From an uncultured Desulfobacter sp. (GTDB lineage Bacteria > Desulfobacterota > Desulfobacteria > Desulfobacterales > Desulfobacteraceae): a DNA stretch of 64,000 bases. The notes under the pieces were generated by a model that worked only from the letters and a program-made list of their open reading frames with translations, was not told the DNA's origin and did no database searches. Below, in pieces: positions 9,509 through 17,752 of the stretch. The stretch's first letter is position 1. Each line of letters begins with the position of its first letter. The DNA is taken from contig NZ_OY762229.1 in assembly GCF_963665355.1 (NCBI RefSeq), forward strand, positions 5,270,001 through 5,334,000, given 5' to 3'. The position numbers and the translations under genes are program-made.

Positions 9509-10291
9509 TCAGTTCTGATGAAAGTCGGAAACATCAAAGGCCTCTGATTCGGCAAGGACTTCCTGCAACCCCTCTTCAAGCTGCTGGGGATTGTCTGCAG
9601 CCTTATACACGGTTCTTCCCGGAATGTTCAGGGAGTGGTCCGGACCGATACAAAAGCCGATGGTATGGATCTGTATGGGGGAATAGTCCAATATCCATGA
9701 GACAATTCTTGTGGGGTCCTCTCCGTCACTGGCTTCACCGTCGGTGACGACAACGATGGTGTACTCTCCATAGCCCAACTGCTTTTTGCCCTGGGCTTCC
9801 AGTTGAAGATATCCCTGCCGGATGGCAGAAAACAGTGGTGTCGCACCGCTGTTGAACGTTGCGTCAACTGCTGTCTTAAACTGGTCTCTATTGGCTTTTC
9901 CAAGGGGTATCCCTTCATAAATTTTGTTTTCCTGGAAAACAAGGAGTCCCAAATTGGCATCCCGGGGGACAAGATCGGCGAAATTTTTAAGCGATGTCTT
10001 TGCCACCTCCAGCTTGGGAAGCCCGTTTGAACAGTTGACTTCACCCATGGACCCGCTGCAGTCCAGGACAACATAATAGTTTTTTGCCGTCAGATCCTGC
10101 GCCACCTCAATGTGTTCATCCGATTCAACCTGTGGCCAGGCAGATTCCGTTGTCTCTTTGTTCTCATGTGCTGGCTCTAAGACGGCTGGATCTTTAGCCG
10201 TTTGTGTAGATTGTTGTGGCGGAGCCTGTTCACAGGCCACGCCTGTTACCATAGAGGCGAAGAGGTACAAAATCCCGATAAACCTTATCAT
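9509..10291 (-). CDS. VWA-domain lipoprotein with intact MIDAS
   Basis: Exported 260-residue protein. The N-terminus has a short hydrophobic stretch ending in GVAC-E (Cys20), a slightly atypical lipobox, so it is probably lipid-anchored. After a 50-residue acidic/proline linker comes a von Willebrand A domain. Its metal-ion-dependent adhesion site is complete: DCSGS near 76-80, the Thr of GATPLF near 151 and the Asp of VVTDGEASDGED near 181. MIDAS domains bind a divalent metal and protein ligands, so it may bridge the OmpA-fused binding proteins encoded on both sides. AAGGATG precedes the ATG, and both neighbouring genes are within about 30 bases. Confidence 0.87.
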   Translation of the reverse strand: MIRFIGILYLFASMVTGVACEQAPPQQSTQTAKDPAVLEPAHENKETTESAWPQVESDEHIEVAQDLTAKNYYVVLDCSGSMGEVNCSNGLPKLEVAKTSLKNFADLVPRDANLGLLVFQENKIYEGIPLGKANRDQFKTAVDATFNSGATPLFSAIRQGYLQLEAQGKKQLGYGEYTIVVVTDGEASDGEDPTRIVSWILDYSPIQIHTIGFCIGPDHSLNIPGRTVYKAADNPQQLEEGLQEVLAESEAFDVSDFHQN

Positions 10292-10308
10292 GACATCATC
10301 CTTATTTT

Positions 10309-12039
10309 TTATAATGGTTTAAATACGGATGTTTCCGCTTCGACCTGGATGATCCTGAACTCCACACGCATGTTATTCCGCCACTCCTGCTCGGTCCTGG
10401 GCGCGCACGGATCACTGCCGCAAATTCCGCTTTTCGGTTTTAGGATGCCGTGCCCCACCACTGCGAACTGGGTTTCATCGAGAATGATCCCCTTTGTCGT
10501 TGCATAGTCTATGACGCTGGCCCTGACGGCATTGGCCCGTGACAGGCTCAGATTTTTTGCCGATTGCTTGATGTTTCTCAGAACAATTTCAGATTGGCCC
10601 TGTTTTTTTGCCTTGAGATAGCCCAGGGGATCCGAGTGGCCCTCTATGGTAATAATTGCGCCGCCATAGGTCGCGGCAAGTTCTATGACTTTGTTGAAGG
10701 CATCCATATACATATCAGCATTGAACTGGTTCTGATTAGGCTGAAAATAGACCTCAAAGGAAAACAGCTCCCCTTCCTTCAGGGTGCCTTGCTGCTGTTT
10801 GCGCTGCACCACGGCGGCCACCTGGCCTGTATCAAATTTGGGAACAATCACGCCGGAGGTATCGGTAAGCCCTTTTTTAAATTCATTGTAGTCAAACCGG
10901 GCATGGTCAATGGAAACCCTTTTGGACAGAAGTCCGATGTTTACAAAGGCATCCTGAATCTGCGTTGTCAGGGTTGCCATATTCCTGGGATAGTTGGGAT
11001 CGCCAAAAAATTTCACGTTTCCGGGATATCCCGCATACTCACAGTCCGCATAAAGGGCCTGGGCATCGTCAACAGCTTCGGGGCTGTCTAAAAGAATCAG
11101 GGCAGCCCCTTTCATCATGTTTTTAAATTCACCCATCCGCGACTCTTTTTCTTTGTAGAGTTGCTGAAGTTGCTCTGCTGCCATCATAAGGCCGTGAACA
11201 AACTTTGTAACCTCTTCTCTATTTGACTTCATGTAATCGGAGCGGACCGCGTAGACATCACTGATAATACGGTTTGCCGTTTTGGTGGAGAGCAGAATTC
11301 TGGCGCCCCTGACCGATCCTTCGGACCCGGTTCCCACGTTGCCGTTGGAGGTGAGGACAAGGCCGTCGGGAATGATCATCATGGCGGCATCAACGTCCTG
11401 CTGATAAAACGCCTCCAGGGGGGTATTGTCCGAACCTGTCAGATCCTTTACCCATTTGATGTGAATATCGTTTAAAGACAGACCCGCATCCGCGATGATT
11501 TTAGACAGATAATAGACATGGGGCCCGTAGGCCTGCAGGGCAATGGTTTTTCCTTTCAGGTCGGCAGCAGTTTTAATCCCCTGTTTGACCACAACGCAAT
11601 CACCACCCGTGGACCAGGTATGCTGGTAAATAATTATTGGTTTTGTCCTGGGGTCCCGGGATAACACATCAGCCGCCATATTGATCATGCCGTAGGTTCC
11701 GCGAAGATACGGTGTGCCCCCCCGCATATAGGCTTCCACCTGGTTCTTGAAATCATCCTGCCTGACAAGTTCCAGGTGTAATCCTTTTTGATCGAAAATG
11801 CTGTTCCGGGACGTCTGGGCCGTGTTCCCATTTGCCAGAATAGTGGCCAGATCACCGCCCCAGGTAATCAGCGGGACCTGGACTACGCCGGTATTTATAA
11901 CAGGACCTACCGTTGTCTGAATGACTGTCGTTAATGGCGGTGCCTGGGTATACTGGACAGCTTGGGCAAGGGTGCCAATACTTAACCATAGAAATACAAA
12001 TAGAATCCACATCGCAATACGTGACATGTCTTTTTTCAT
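10309..12039 (-). CDS. Secreted substrate-binding domain fused to OmpA domain, first gene of operon
   Basis: A 576-residue exported fusion. The frame opens at 12090, but the signal peptide (MKKDMSRIAMWILFVFLW) begins at the ATG at 12039, preceded by AGAGGAAG. Residues roughly 30-390 form a TauA/phosphate-binding-like periplasmic fold (TWSTGGDCVVVKQG, DLKGKTIALQAYG). Residues about 430-570 are an OmpA-type peptidoglycan-binding domain with TIEGHSDPLGY and LSLSRANAVRASVI, plus a small Cys pair (GICGSDPC). Unlike its paralogue at 7913 it carries a cleavable-looking signal, so it is probably free in the periplasm and held by peptidoglycan. It is the promoter-proximal gene of the nine-gene operon, with its 5' UTR starting near 12105. 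Confidence 0.86.
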   Translation of the reverse strand: MKKDMSRIAMWILFVFLWLSIGTLAQAVQYTQAPPLTTVIQTTVGPVINTGVVQVPLITWGGDLATILANGNTAQTSRNSIFDQKGLHLELVRQDDFKNQVEAYMRGGTPYLRGTYGMINMAADVLSRDPRTKPIIIYQHTWSTGGDCVVVKQGIKTAADLKGKTIALQAYGPHVYYLSKIIADAGLSLNDIHIKWVKDLTGSDNTPLEAFYQQDVDAAMMIIPDGLVLTSNGNVGTGSEGSVRGARILLSTKTANRIISDVYAVRSDYMKSNREEVTKFVHGLMMAAEQLQQLYKEKESRMGEFKNMMKGAALILLDSPEAVDDAQALYADCEYAGYPGNVKFFGDPNYPRNMATLTTQIQDAFVNIGLLSKRVSIDHARFDYNEFKKGLTDTSGVIVPKFDTGQVAAVVQRKQQQGTLKEGELFSFEVYFQPNQNQFNADMYMDAFNKVIELAATYGGAIITIEGHSDPLGYLKAKKQGQSEIVLRNIKQSAKNLSLSRANAVRASVIDYATTKGIILDETQFAVVGHGILKPKSGICGSDPCAPRTEQEWRNNMRVEFRIIQVEAETSVFKPL

Positions 12040-12111
12040 AGTATCTTCCTCTGGATTGGAGTGGTGGCGGACAGCCCACCTGACGGGCATCTTTGTATCA
12101 TTCGCCCCAAA

Positions 12112-12140
12112 ACTATAACGACATAAGAGTATTATGTCAA
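12112..12140 (-). promoter_or_regulatory. Near-consensus sigma-70 promoter with palindromic operator candidate
   Basis: Read on the minus strand: -35 TTGACA (12140-12135), a 17-base spacer, then -10 TATAGT (12117-12112). This predicts a start near 12105 and a leader of about 65 bases before the ATG at 12039. The spacer contains a perfect 7-base inverted repeat, GACATAA-5-TTATGTC (12120-12138), where a repressor or dimeric activator could bind. It is the only convincing promoter seen for the operon running down to 1883. Confidence 0.75.
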
Positions 12141-12416
12141 ACTTTTCAATTAGACGCTAAGGACCTACCAAGACTGAGATCTCAATGGATGCCATTATTG
12201 AATCCAAAAGCGTTGGTGAACGGGAGTTGGCAGCATTTCATTTATGAATTTTTCAGTACCTACTAATTAATCAGGATGGTGGTTCAACTGCTGACCGTCA
12301 ATATCAGTATCACTCAAGAAGGAATACTGGCAAAAGATGACGGGACTGATTTTACGGGCGCTATAAATTAACCAACCCAATTCGGCAATTCAGACGGTTT
12401 TGGGCAGACTGCATAC
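12141..12416. other. Intergenic stretch without recognised gene
   Basis: Together with the promoter at 12112-12140 this separates the glycan cassette from the OmpA/TelA operon. Only a 31-codon open frame (12276-12371, plus strand) is present; it lacks a well-spaced ribosome-binding site and is not called. No strong terminator is visible for the gene ending at 12417. Confidence 0.6.
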
Positions 12417-13964
12417 TCAATCCGGTAACATAGGAGCCTGCTTCCTGGATAGTAACAGCTCCTGCCAATTTTTTACCCCCTTATAATTAACATGCCCGGT
12501 TCGGCCGTCATAAGCCATCACATAAAAGGATATATCTTTTTTACCAATATTTTCAGAACTCAAATACGTCAGCAGATTCTTTGAATTAAATAGAATACGA
12601 TTTATATATCCGGGACCGTAGGTAAAGACATGATACCCAGGGCCGGCATTTTCCACTAAAACAGCAACACCTTTCTTAGGACAGGGCATTGAAGAAATAT
12701 CCCGGATACTGTTTCTGTCTTTCATACTTAAATTTATCCAGTAACTTTTCCGGCGATCCGGACCAGGGGTAAATGTCAACCCATAGGCACATATCATAAT
12801 AATACTGCCGAAAAAGAACAAACGCGCAGTGGTCCGCTTTCCAGGCAGGATAATTTTATCCAGCATACAGGACATCAGAAAAGAAATAAACACAGACGGG
12901 ATATACAGATACAACCGGTGTTGCATATTGGCCATAGGTAAAACAGGTGCCAGGGAAATACCCGTACAGATGAGCAAGCAAAGCAAGACCGGTTTTTTCC
13001 TAAAAAAAAAATACAATGAACAAATCAGAACTAAGAAAAAAAGAATAACAATCAGGATAGAAGCCGTATCATACCCGCGGAAAACAAAATGAGAATTCAG
13101 GAAATTATAATATATGGATACGTACTTTAGAAACGACGCCCCGATAACCAAAGGATGAAAGGAATAGTAATACGGAGCATTAATATCAGTGGTCACGTTA
13201 GGCATCGCCCATTTCAGTTTCATGATATACCCGAAATAGGCTACCATTATTACGCAGGCAGTCAGGCAGAACACAGAGGGTCTAAATTTTGTAATATCTG
13301 CATATCTTTTTTGAGGATCAGATTTTATTTGAAGGAACATTTCGTAAAAAATAAAAATAACAGGCAGTACAATTGTCATTTCCTTGGTACGTAATGCCAG
13401 ATAATAAAAAATAATGCACAAGATCGAATGAAACACCCTGAAATTTTCTTTTGCCTTGTCGTGAATATCTATAAATAAGTTAATAGCAAGTAGATAAAAT
13501 GTGGCACCCACAAGATCAAATATAGCTGCAACCCACTGAACTGCCATGGTACTGTTGGGCCACATACCAAAAAGCAGGGAAGTGGACAGCGCGAGGGGAT
13601 AATTGTTTTTATCCCAGAATGATTGGGCCAGTTTTTTAGCCAGGGAAAAAACGATTAACGAATTAAAAAAATGCAGAAGAAGAAGTGAGGAATGGAAACA
13701 CACTGACTTAAAGCCGAACAAATTGAATAGGATTTTAATAAAGATAGCCCCCACAGGCCGGTCATTGTATACCTGTTTAGGCAGGAAATTGAAAATGTCA
13801 CGGACATTATTGAATTTTGCCACCCAAATCCAGAAATAATCATCCATGACAAAGCCGTTTCGAAAAGTAACCACCCAATAATGGCTAACAAACATAGCGA
13901 TACCGATAATAATAAAACAGATTATCTCTTTTCTGAGATCAGTTCTACCACACATGTTGCTCAA
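12417..13964 (-). CDS. Polytopic membrane glycosyltransferase-like protein (GT-C type), GtrC-like
   Basis: Inner-membrane protein of 515 residues with about ten or eleven hydrophobic segments and a C-terminal periplasmic tail of about 110 residues. The first periplasmic loop begins FVMDDYFW, an acidic pair typical of GT-C transferases that use polyprenyl-phosphate sugars. In position and design it fits the strain-specific GtrC slot of O-antigen modification cassettes, moving the sugar delivered by GtrA/GtrB onto a surface polymer; this is inference. The start is TTG (13964) with AGGAGG nine bases upstream; the next ATG is codon 4. Base composition is clearly AT-rich compared with the operon beyond 12.1 kb. 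Confidence 0.65.
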   Translation of the reverse strand: MSNMCGRTDLRKEIICFIIIGIAMFVSHYWVVTFRNGFVMDDYFWIWVAKFNNVRDIFNFLPKQVYNDRPVGAIFIKILFNLFGFKSVCFHSSLLLLHFFNSLIVFSLAKKLAQSFWDKNNYPLALSTSLLFGMWPNSTMAVQWVAAIFDLVGATFYLLAINLFIDIHDKAKENFRVFHSILCIIFYYLALRTKEMTIVLPVIFIFYEMFLQIKSDPQKRYADITKFRPSVFCLTACVIMVAYFGYIMKLKWAMPNVTTDINAPYYYSFHPLVIGASFLKYVSIYYNFLNSHFVFRGYDTASILIVILFFLVLICSLYFFFRKKPVLLCLLICTGISLAPVLPMANMQHRLYLYIPSVFISFLMSCMLDKIILPGKRTTARLFFFGSIIMICAYGLTFTPGPDRRKSYWINLSMKDRNSIRDISSMPCPKKGVAVLVENAGPGYHVFTYGPGYINRILFNSKNLLTYLSSENIGKKDISFYVMAYDGRTGHVNYKGVKNWQELLLSRKQAPMLPD

Positions 13965-13984
13965 CTTATCCTGCCCTCCTGAGG

Positions 13985-15145
13985 CTATCTGTCGGGAAGT
14001 ATTTGGTCTTTGCCCCTTTCATTAAAAATTGCTCTTGATCCCAGGAACAAATACGCGATGTTGTCGTTTTTCCGGATAAAATAATCTATCAGCACAGAAA
14101 ATCCGATGCCGAAAACGGTTTTATAGAACCAGATATCATGATTTTGCGCCACTAATTTCCGGACTTGATCACTGCTTCCATTGCCGGTCAGGTACAACAT
14201 TAAATAAAACAGGCGAAGCCCAATAAAATGAAAAAAAAGAATAGAAAGAGTTTTTGTCCCCAAATAGGATAAAAGGCCATTCAGAATTTTAATTTTTCCC
14301 AGGCAAACCGATACGAACCAGCTAAGATATATGCCGGCCAACGCGGCTATAAAATTGGTGCCGGGTGTATCAAAATATCGGGTAGGCCAGTTCATAGGTA
14401 TCCAGTTGATCCTACCGAAGAAATATATCAGGAATGCGGAAATGGGGAGAGCATAAGCATGGTTGATGTGAAGAAAAAAAACCTGGTGTTTATGGAACAA
14501 GAATCCAAGAATAAAGTAAATCAATGCATGGAGTGCTAAATCCGTCATGTAAGGATAATAAATTTTATGGGAATGCAAATAAAAGCAGAATATATAAACC
14601 GGGATGCATGCCAACAAAGTTATCCAGTCTTTAACATGGCATTTTTCTGCAAACCGTAACACCACAAAACCCATAACATTCGAAGAAAATAATACAACAA
14701 GGAACCATGTTGCGCCGCCTATATCCTGCGAAGAGGCATATTTAAAGAAGCGTCCCATCTTTAGTCCCAATTGGGAAAGCGTCATCACATCTTTATAAAA
14801 TACCGCTTCCAAGTCCAGACAATGCAGCATGTAGCGAAGCAGAAAAAAAGCGATATTAATGCAAAAATAAGGGATTATCAGAGATTGAAATTTTTTCCAT
14901 ATAAATTTCGGGAAGGATTTCTGATGGAAATTCGCCGTATAACCGGACAGAAAAAAAAAAGCTGGTATGTGGAACAGGTAAATCTCTGCATTGTAGGGGG
15001 TGGAGACATGTCCGGCAACAACCAAAAAAATTAATACAAACCGATTGATATCCACCCATGTAATTCGTTGAAGCACCGGCATCTGCTCCTGGTTCCACTT
15101 CATTCCAGCACGTTTTTCATTTTTTTTGTCAGGCATCTTGATCAT
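13985..15145 (-). CDS. Acyltransferase family 3 membrane protein (glycan O-acyltransferase)
   Basis: Integral membrane protein of about 386 residues with ten or so hydrophobic helices and the acyltransferase-3 N-terminal signature ITWVDINRFVLIFLVVAGH, whose His is the presumed catalytic residue. The HIPAFFFLSGY segment is also typical of the family. Such enzymes transfer acetyl or other short acyl groups to sugars of LPS, exopolysaccharide or Nod factors. The start overlaps the end of the GtrA gene; both 15145 and 15136 (MPDKKNE, overlapping the GtrA stop) are possible. Position between gtrA and the GT-C gene implies joint modification of the same polymer. Confidence 0.85.
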   Translation of the reverse strand: MIKMPDKKNEKRAGMKWNQEQMPVLQRITWVDINRFVLIFLVVAGHVSTPYNAEIYLFHIPAFFFLSGYTANFHQKSFPKFIWKKFQSLIIPYFCINIAFFLLRYMLHCLDLEAVFYKDVMTLSQLGLKMGRFFKYASSQDIGGATWFLVVLFSSNVMGFVVLRFAEKCHVKDWITLLACIPVYIFCFYLHSHKIYYPYMTDLALHALIYFILGFLFHKHQVFFLHINHAYALPISAFLIYFFGRINWIPMNWPTRYFDTPGTNFIAALAGIYLSWFVSVCLGKIKILNGLLSYLGTKTLSILFFHFIGLRLFYLMLYLTGNGSSDQVRKLVAQNHDIWFYKTVFGIGFSVLIDYFIRKNDNIAYLFLGSRAIFNERGKDQILPDR

Positions 15146-15524
15146 TAAAAGTCCAAATTTTATGCACCATGAATGTTATCAACGGTAGTACAAAGGCGGT
15201 ACACATCACTTTCAAATATATATCAAAAGGGGTAAGTGCACTGGAAATACAAATAGCCACCATAAGTGATGCCACCTGAACCAATAAATATTTTAATGAT
15301 TTTAAAAAGGAAACCCTGCTTTGGAAAACCCATTTTGACTGGGCATAATATGAAACATGAAAAGCGATAAAGAAACCTACCAGATTTGACAAGAAAAGTG
15401 ACGGTCGGATGAAACGGATAAAGGCAGACGCCACGAGGATATGGATGCTGGTACAAAAAAGTCCCACCAACCCGTAGCGGAAAAGCTTAAACTGAAATAA
15501 ACGGGTCCCGATACAGGAAAGCAT
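15129..15524 (-). CDS. gtrA: GtrA-family flippase
   Basis: Small membrane protein of about 131 residues with four transmembrane segments, matching GtrA/PF04138 (FKLFRYGLVGLF near the start, then FHVSYYAQSKWVF). GtrA proteins are thought to flip polyprenyl-phosphate-linked sugars across the inner membrane. The open frame runs back to 15665, but that extension overlaps the glycosyltransferase gene. The ATG at 15524 lies four bases after the GtrB stop with AAGGAG ten bases upstream, so it is chosen. It forms a translationally close pair with GtrB. Confidence 0.88.
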   Translation of the reverse strand: MLSCIGTRLFQFKLFRYGLVGLFCTSIHILVASAFIRFIRPSLFLSNLVGFFIAFHVSYYAQSKWVFQSRVSFLKSLKYLLVQVASLMVAICISSALTPFDIYLKVMCTAFVLPLITFMVHKIWTFNDQDA

Positions 15525-15528
15525 AAAA

Positions 15529-16491
15529 TCAATACTCCTTATCCACGATATATTTAGGCCGTTGTTTGGTTTCAAGATAAATCCGTCCAAGGTATTCGCC
15601 CAGAACACCGATACCAATAAGCTGGACCCCACCAAGAAACAATACGGAGGTAAGCAGGGATGCATAACCTGGAAGATCCACGCCCAGAACCAATGTTCTT
15701 AACACGATATATGCACCGTAACCCAATGAAAAAACGGAAATAGACACCCCGGCATAAAGCCATATTCTGAGAGGTACCGTGCTGAAGCCGGTAATCCCGT
15801 CCAGGGCAAAATTCCACAATCCCCATCCGTGGAAACTTGTTTTCCCGGCAACTCTCTTTTTTCGTGTATATTCCACGACACAAGTCTTAAACCCGACCCA
15901 GGCAAAAATGCCCTTCATGAATCGCTGATTTTCCGGAAGTTGCCTGATGGCATTTACTACTTTTCTGGTGATGAGGCGATAGTCGCCTACATCCTCAGGA
16001 ATCTGGGGATTAGCGATTTTGTTATGAAAAATATAATATAACCGGGCGGTCACACGTTTGAGCAGACGGTCAGCAGAGCGGTCTCCCCTTTTGGCTATCA
16101 CCACATCAAATCCTTCCTTCCATTTTTCAATAAACTGTAGAATCAGTTCAGGGGGGTCCTGAAGGTCAGCATCAATTGGAACAATAATTTCTCCTTCTGC
16201 ATAATCCAGTCCTGCCGTCAGCGCAGCCTCTTTCCCGAAATTACGTGAAAAATCAATAATACGCAGACAAGGGTATTGTTTTTTAGATTGAATTAGTTTT
16301 TTTAGGGTCTTGTCTTTGCTTCCGTCATTAATGCAGATAATTTCAAAGGAAATAGTAAGACGATTGAGAACCAAATGAAGCTCTTCCATGAAATAATCAA
16401 TTACTTCCTCTTCGTTAAAGAAAGGACAAACAATTGATAATACAGGAGTTTTTTCCGACATAAGAGATTTCACTTTCAGGTTTACCCCCAT
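15529..16491 (-). CDS. gtrB: GtrB-like polyprenyl-phosphate glycosyltransferase (GT2)
   Basis: About 310-320 residues. The N-terminal GT-A domain begins LSIVCPFFNEEEVIDYF, with the metal-binding DAD in VPIDADLQDPPE near 113 and a conserved FSRNFGKEAAL. Two C-terminal membrane segments (around 230-255 and 268-290) are followed by the GEYLGRIYLE motif typical of GtrB/ArnC/DPM1-type enzymes. It charges undecaprenyl phosphate with a sugar on the cytoplasmic face. The start is uncertain: ATG 16491, an internal GTG, or ATG 16461, none with a strong ribosome-binding site. It is first in the cassette, behind a probable promoter near 16543-16572. Confidence 0.9.
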   Translation of the reverse strand: MGVNLKVKSLMSEKTPVLSIVCPFFNEEEVIDYFMEELHLVLNRLTISFEIICINDGSKDKTLKKLIQSKKQYPCLRIIDFSRNFGKEAALTAGLDYAEGEIIVPIDADLQDPPELILQFIEKWKEGFDVVIAKRGDRSADRLLKRVTARLYYIFHNKIANPQIPEDVGDYRLITRKVVNAIRQLPENQRFMKGIFAWVGFKTCVVEYTRKKRVAGKTSFHGWGLWNFALDGITGFSTVPLRIWLYAGVSISVFSLGYGAYIVLRTLVLGVDLPGYASLLTSVLFLGGVQLIGIGVLGEYLGRIYLETKQRPKYIVDKEY

Positions 16492-16542
16492 GATACAGCA
16501 TATTTACTTTATCATATATGGCTATACATGCCATTTGTAAAG

Positions 16543-16572
16543 CTGATAGAATAGAAGTCCAATTTATGTCAA
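16543..16572 (-). promoter_or_regulatory. Probable promoter of the glycan-modification cassette
   Basis: Minus strand: TTGACA (16572-16567), an 18-base spacer and TATCAG (16548-16543). The -35 is perfect and the -10 matches four of six. It lies between the transposase remnant and gtrB, so the promoter could be native or derived from the element's flank. Confidence 0.45.
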
Positions 16573-16598
16573 CCGAAAAATGATGACAGCGTAAAAAC

Positions 16599-17537
16599 TC
16601 AAGCAACCAATTGTAGGTTCCCGGCATCCCAACCTGGTATAGCGGATATACTTTGACATATGCCGGGATGATTTGTGAAAAAGTTCAATCTTCGCTCTTT
16701 GACAGCCTTAAAAATGAACAAAATACGTCCAGTTGATGAAAAATTAGTGCCCGTACCCTTTGCCCGGGCACGCATTACCCTCGCCGCTCTCAATAGATTC
16801 AGGCCAGCGGCCTTCATTGTGGCAAAGCATCGAACAGCCTTTCGGCCTCTAACCCTTAGTTTTTTGACCCCGGTCAGTTTATCAAACTCGCTCATGGTCG
16901 CCTCAACTCCAGCTCGCCACCGATAGGTTTCGATAAACTCGTCTGTCTGCTCCTGAGCCCGTCGGCAGGCCAGACGTTGCTGTTTAGGATTGTAGCGAAC
17001 GTAAGCACTTTTGACCCCAAGCTTCGACGGTGTCAATGGTAATCCGACCCAGCCGGCGCATGTTGGAACGGGTGTGAACCGAGTCTATACGCTGGTTCTC
17101 AGTATTGACCTTGAACAGATCAGCCAGTTTGTCTGTGAGTCGATCGAAAAGAATACAGTCAAGCCCCAACTCGGCGATGTGATTGCGCATGCTCCAAATC
17201 GTTTTTCACAGATGTATTTGGCAGAATCACTTTCCTCGGTAATGTTCAGGGCGTAGTGCCACTGGATATTGTAAGCAAGCTGATCTGCGGCATCCTGATC
17301 AGTCAAATCCTGCATTTGCTGAAGGAGCAATACTCCCAGTACTGTGTGCAGTTCTTTGGTTGGCCGGCCCATACCCTGACGAAAGGCGGTTTTAAACTGG
17401 GAAACGGGCAATTCCTGTAAAAGATGTTTCTGGAATAGGCCGGGCCACTCCTTGTCCAATTTCTCTCTCCTCTTGGGGCTTAGGAATGCCCAGGGATCGA
17501 AAAGTTCCATCTGTTTGTGATCTTTGATGTTGATCAT
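16599..17537 (-). pseudogene. Decayed IS transposase (frameshifted, internally deleted)
   Basis: Remnant of a DDE transposase of the IS1182/ISNCY-like kind. It begins at 17537 with an ordinary N-terminus (FLSPKRREKL, then a DUF772-like QDAADQLAYNIQWHYAL). It breaks frame after YICEKRFG near 17200 and continues in a second frame (AELGLDCILFDRLTDKL to RRLGRI). Near 17040 it jumps to the C-terminal part in a third frame (KLGVKSAYVRYNP, WRAGVEATMSEFDKLTGVKKL). The total coding capacity of about 310 codons is well below the roughly 450-500 expected, so much of the central catalytic core appears deleted. Clear terminal inverted repeats were not found. It is non-functional and marks past insertion at the island edge. 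Confidence 0.85.
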
Positions 17538-17752
17538 AACTCTTCACTATAACATTTTGCAATTATAGCTGATATCCTATAAAACTCCCTATAAAGCATC
17601 AAGAGATATGATTCAATATTTGCTATATTTTCGAACAGATAATAGAGGAATACTTTTTACGGTTTCATCAAATTTGAACAATTTCAATTTTAAAAAAAAC
17701 CTTTTGATTTTTCAAACCACTGATGGAGTCGACGAATACCGCATAACCGGTT

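Noticed and set aside
12276-12371. 31-codon frame in the gap before the TelA operon
   Set aside because: No spaced ribosome-binding site, no recognised product, and length expected by chance.
16620-16667. Inverted repeat CCCGGCAT/ATGCCGGG as an IS terminal repeat or terminator
   Set aside because: Both arms lie at one end of the relic, within or at the end of the C-terminal coding part, with a 32-base loop and no T-run; no matching sequence is at the other end.
17085-17537. Intact small transposase gene
   Set aside because: The frame ends prematurely after the N-terminal domain and homologous sequence continues in other frames, so it is part of a pseudogene.
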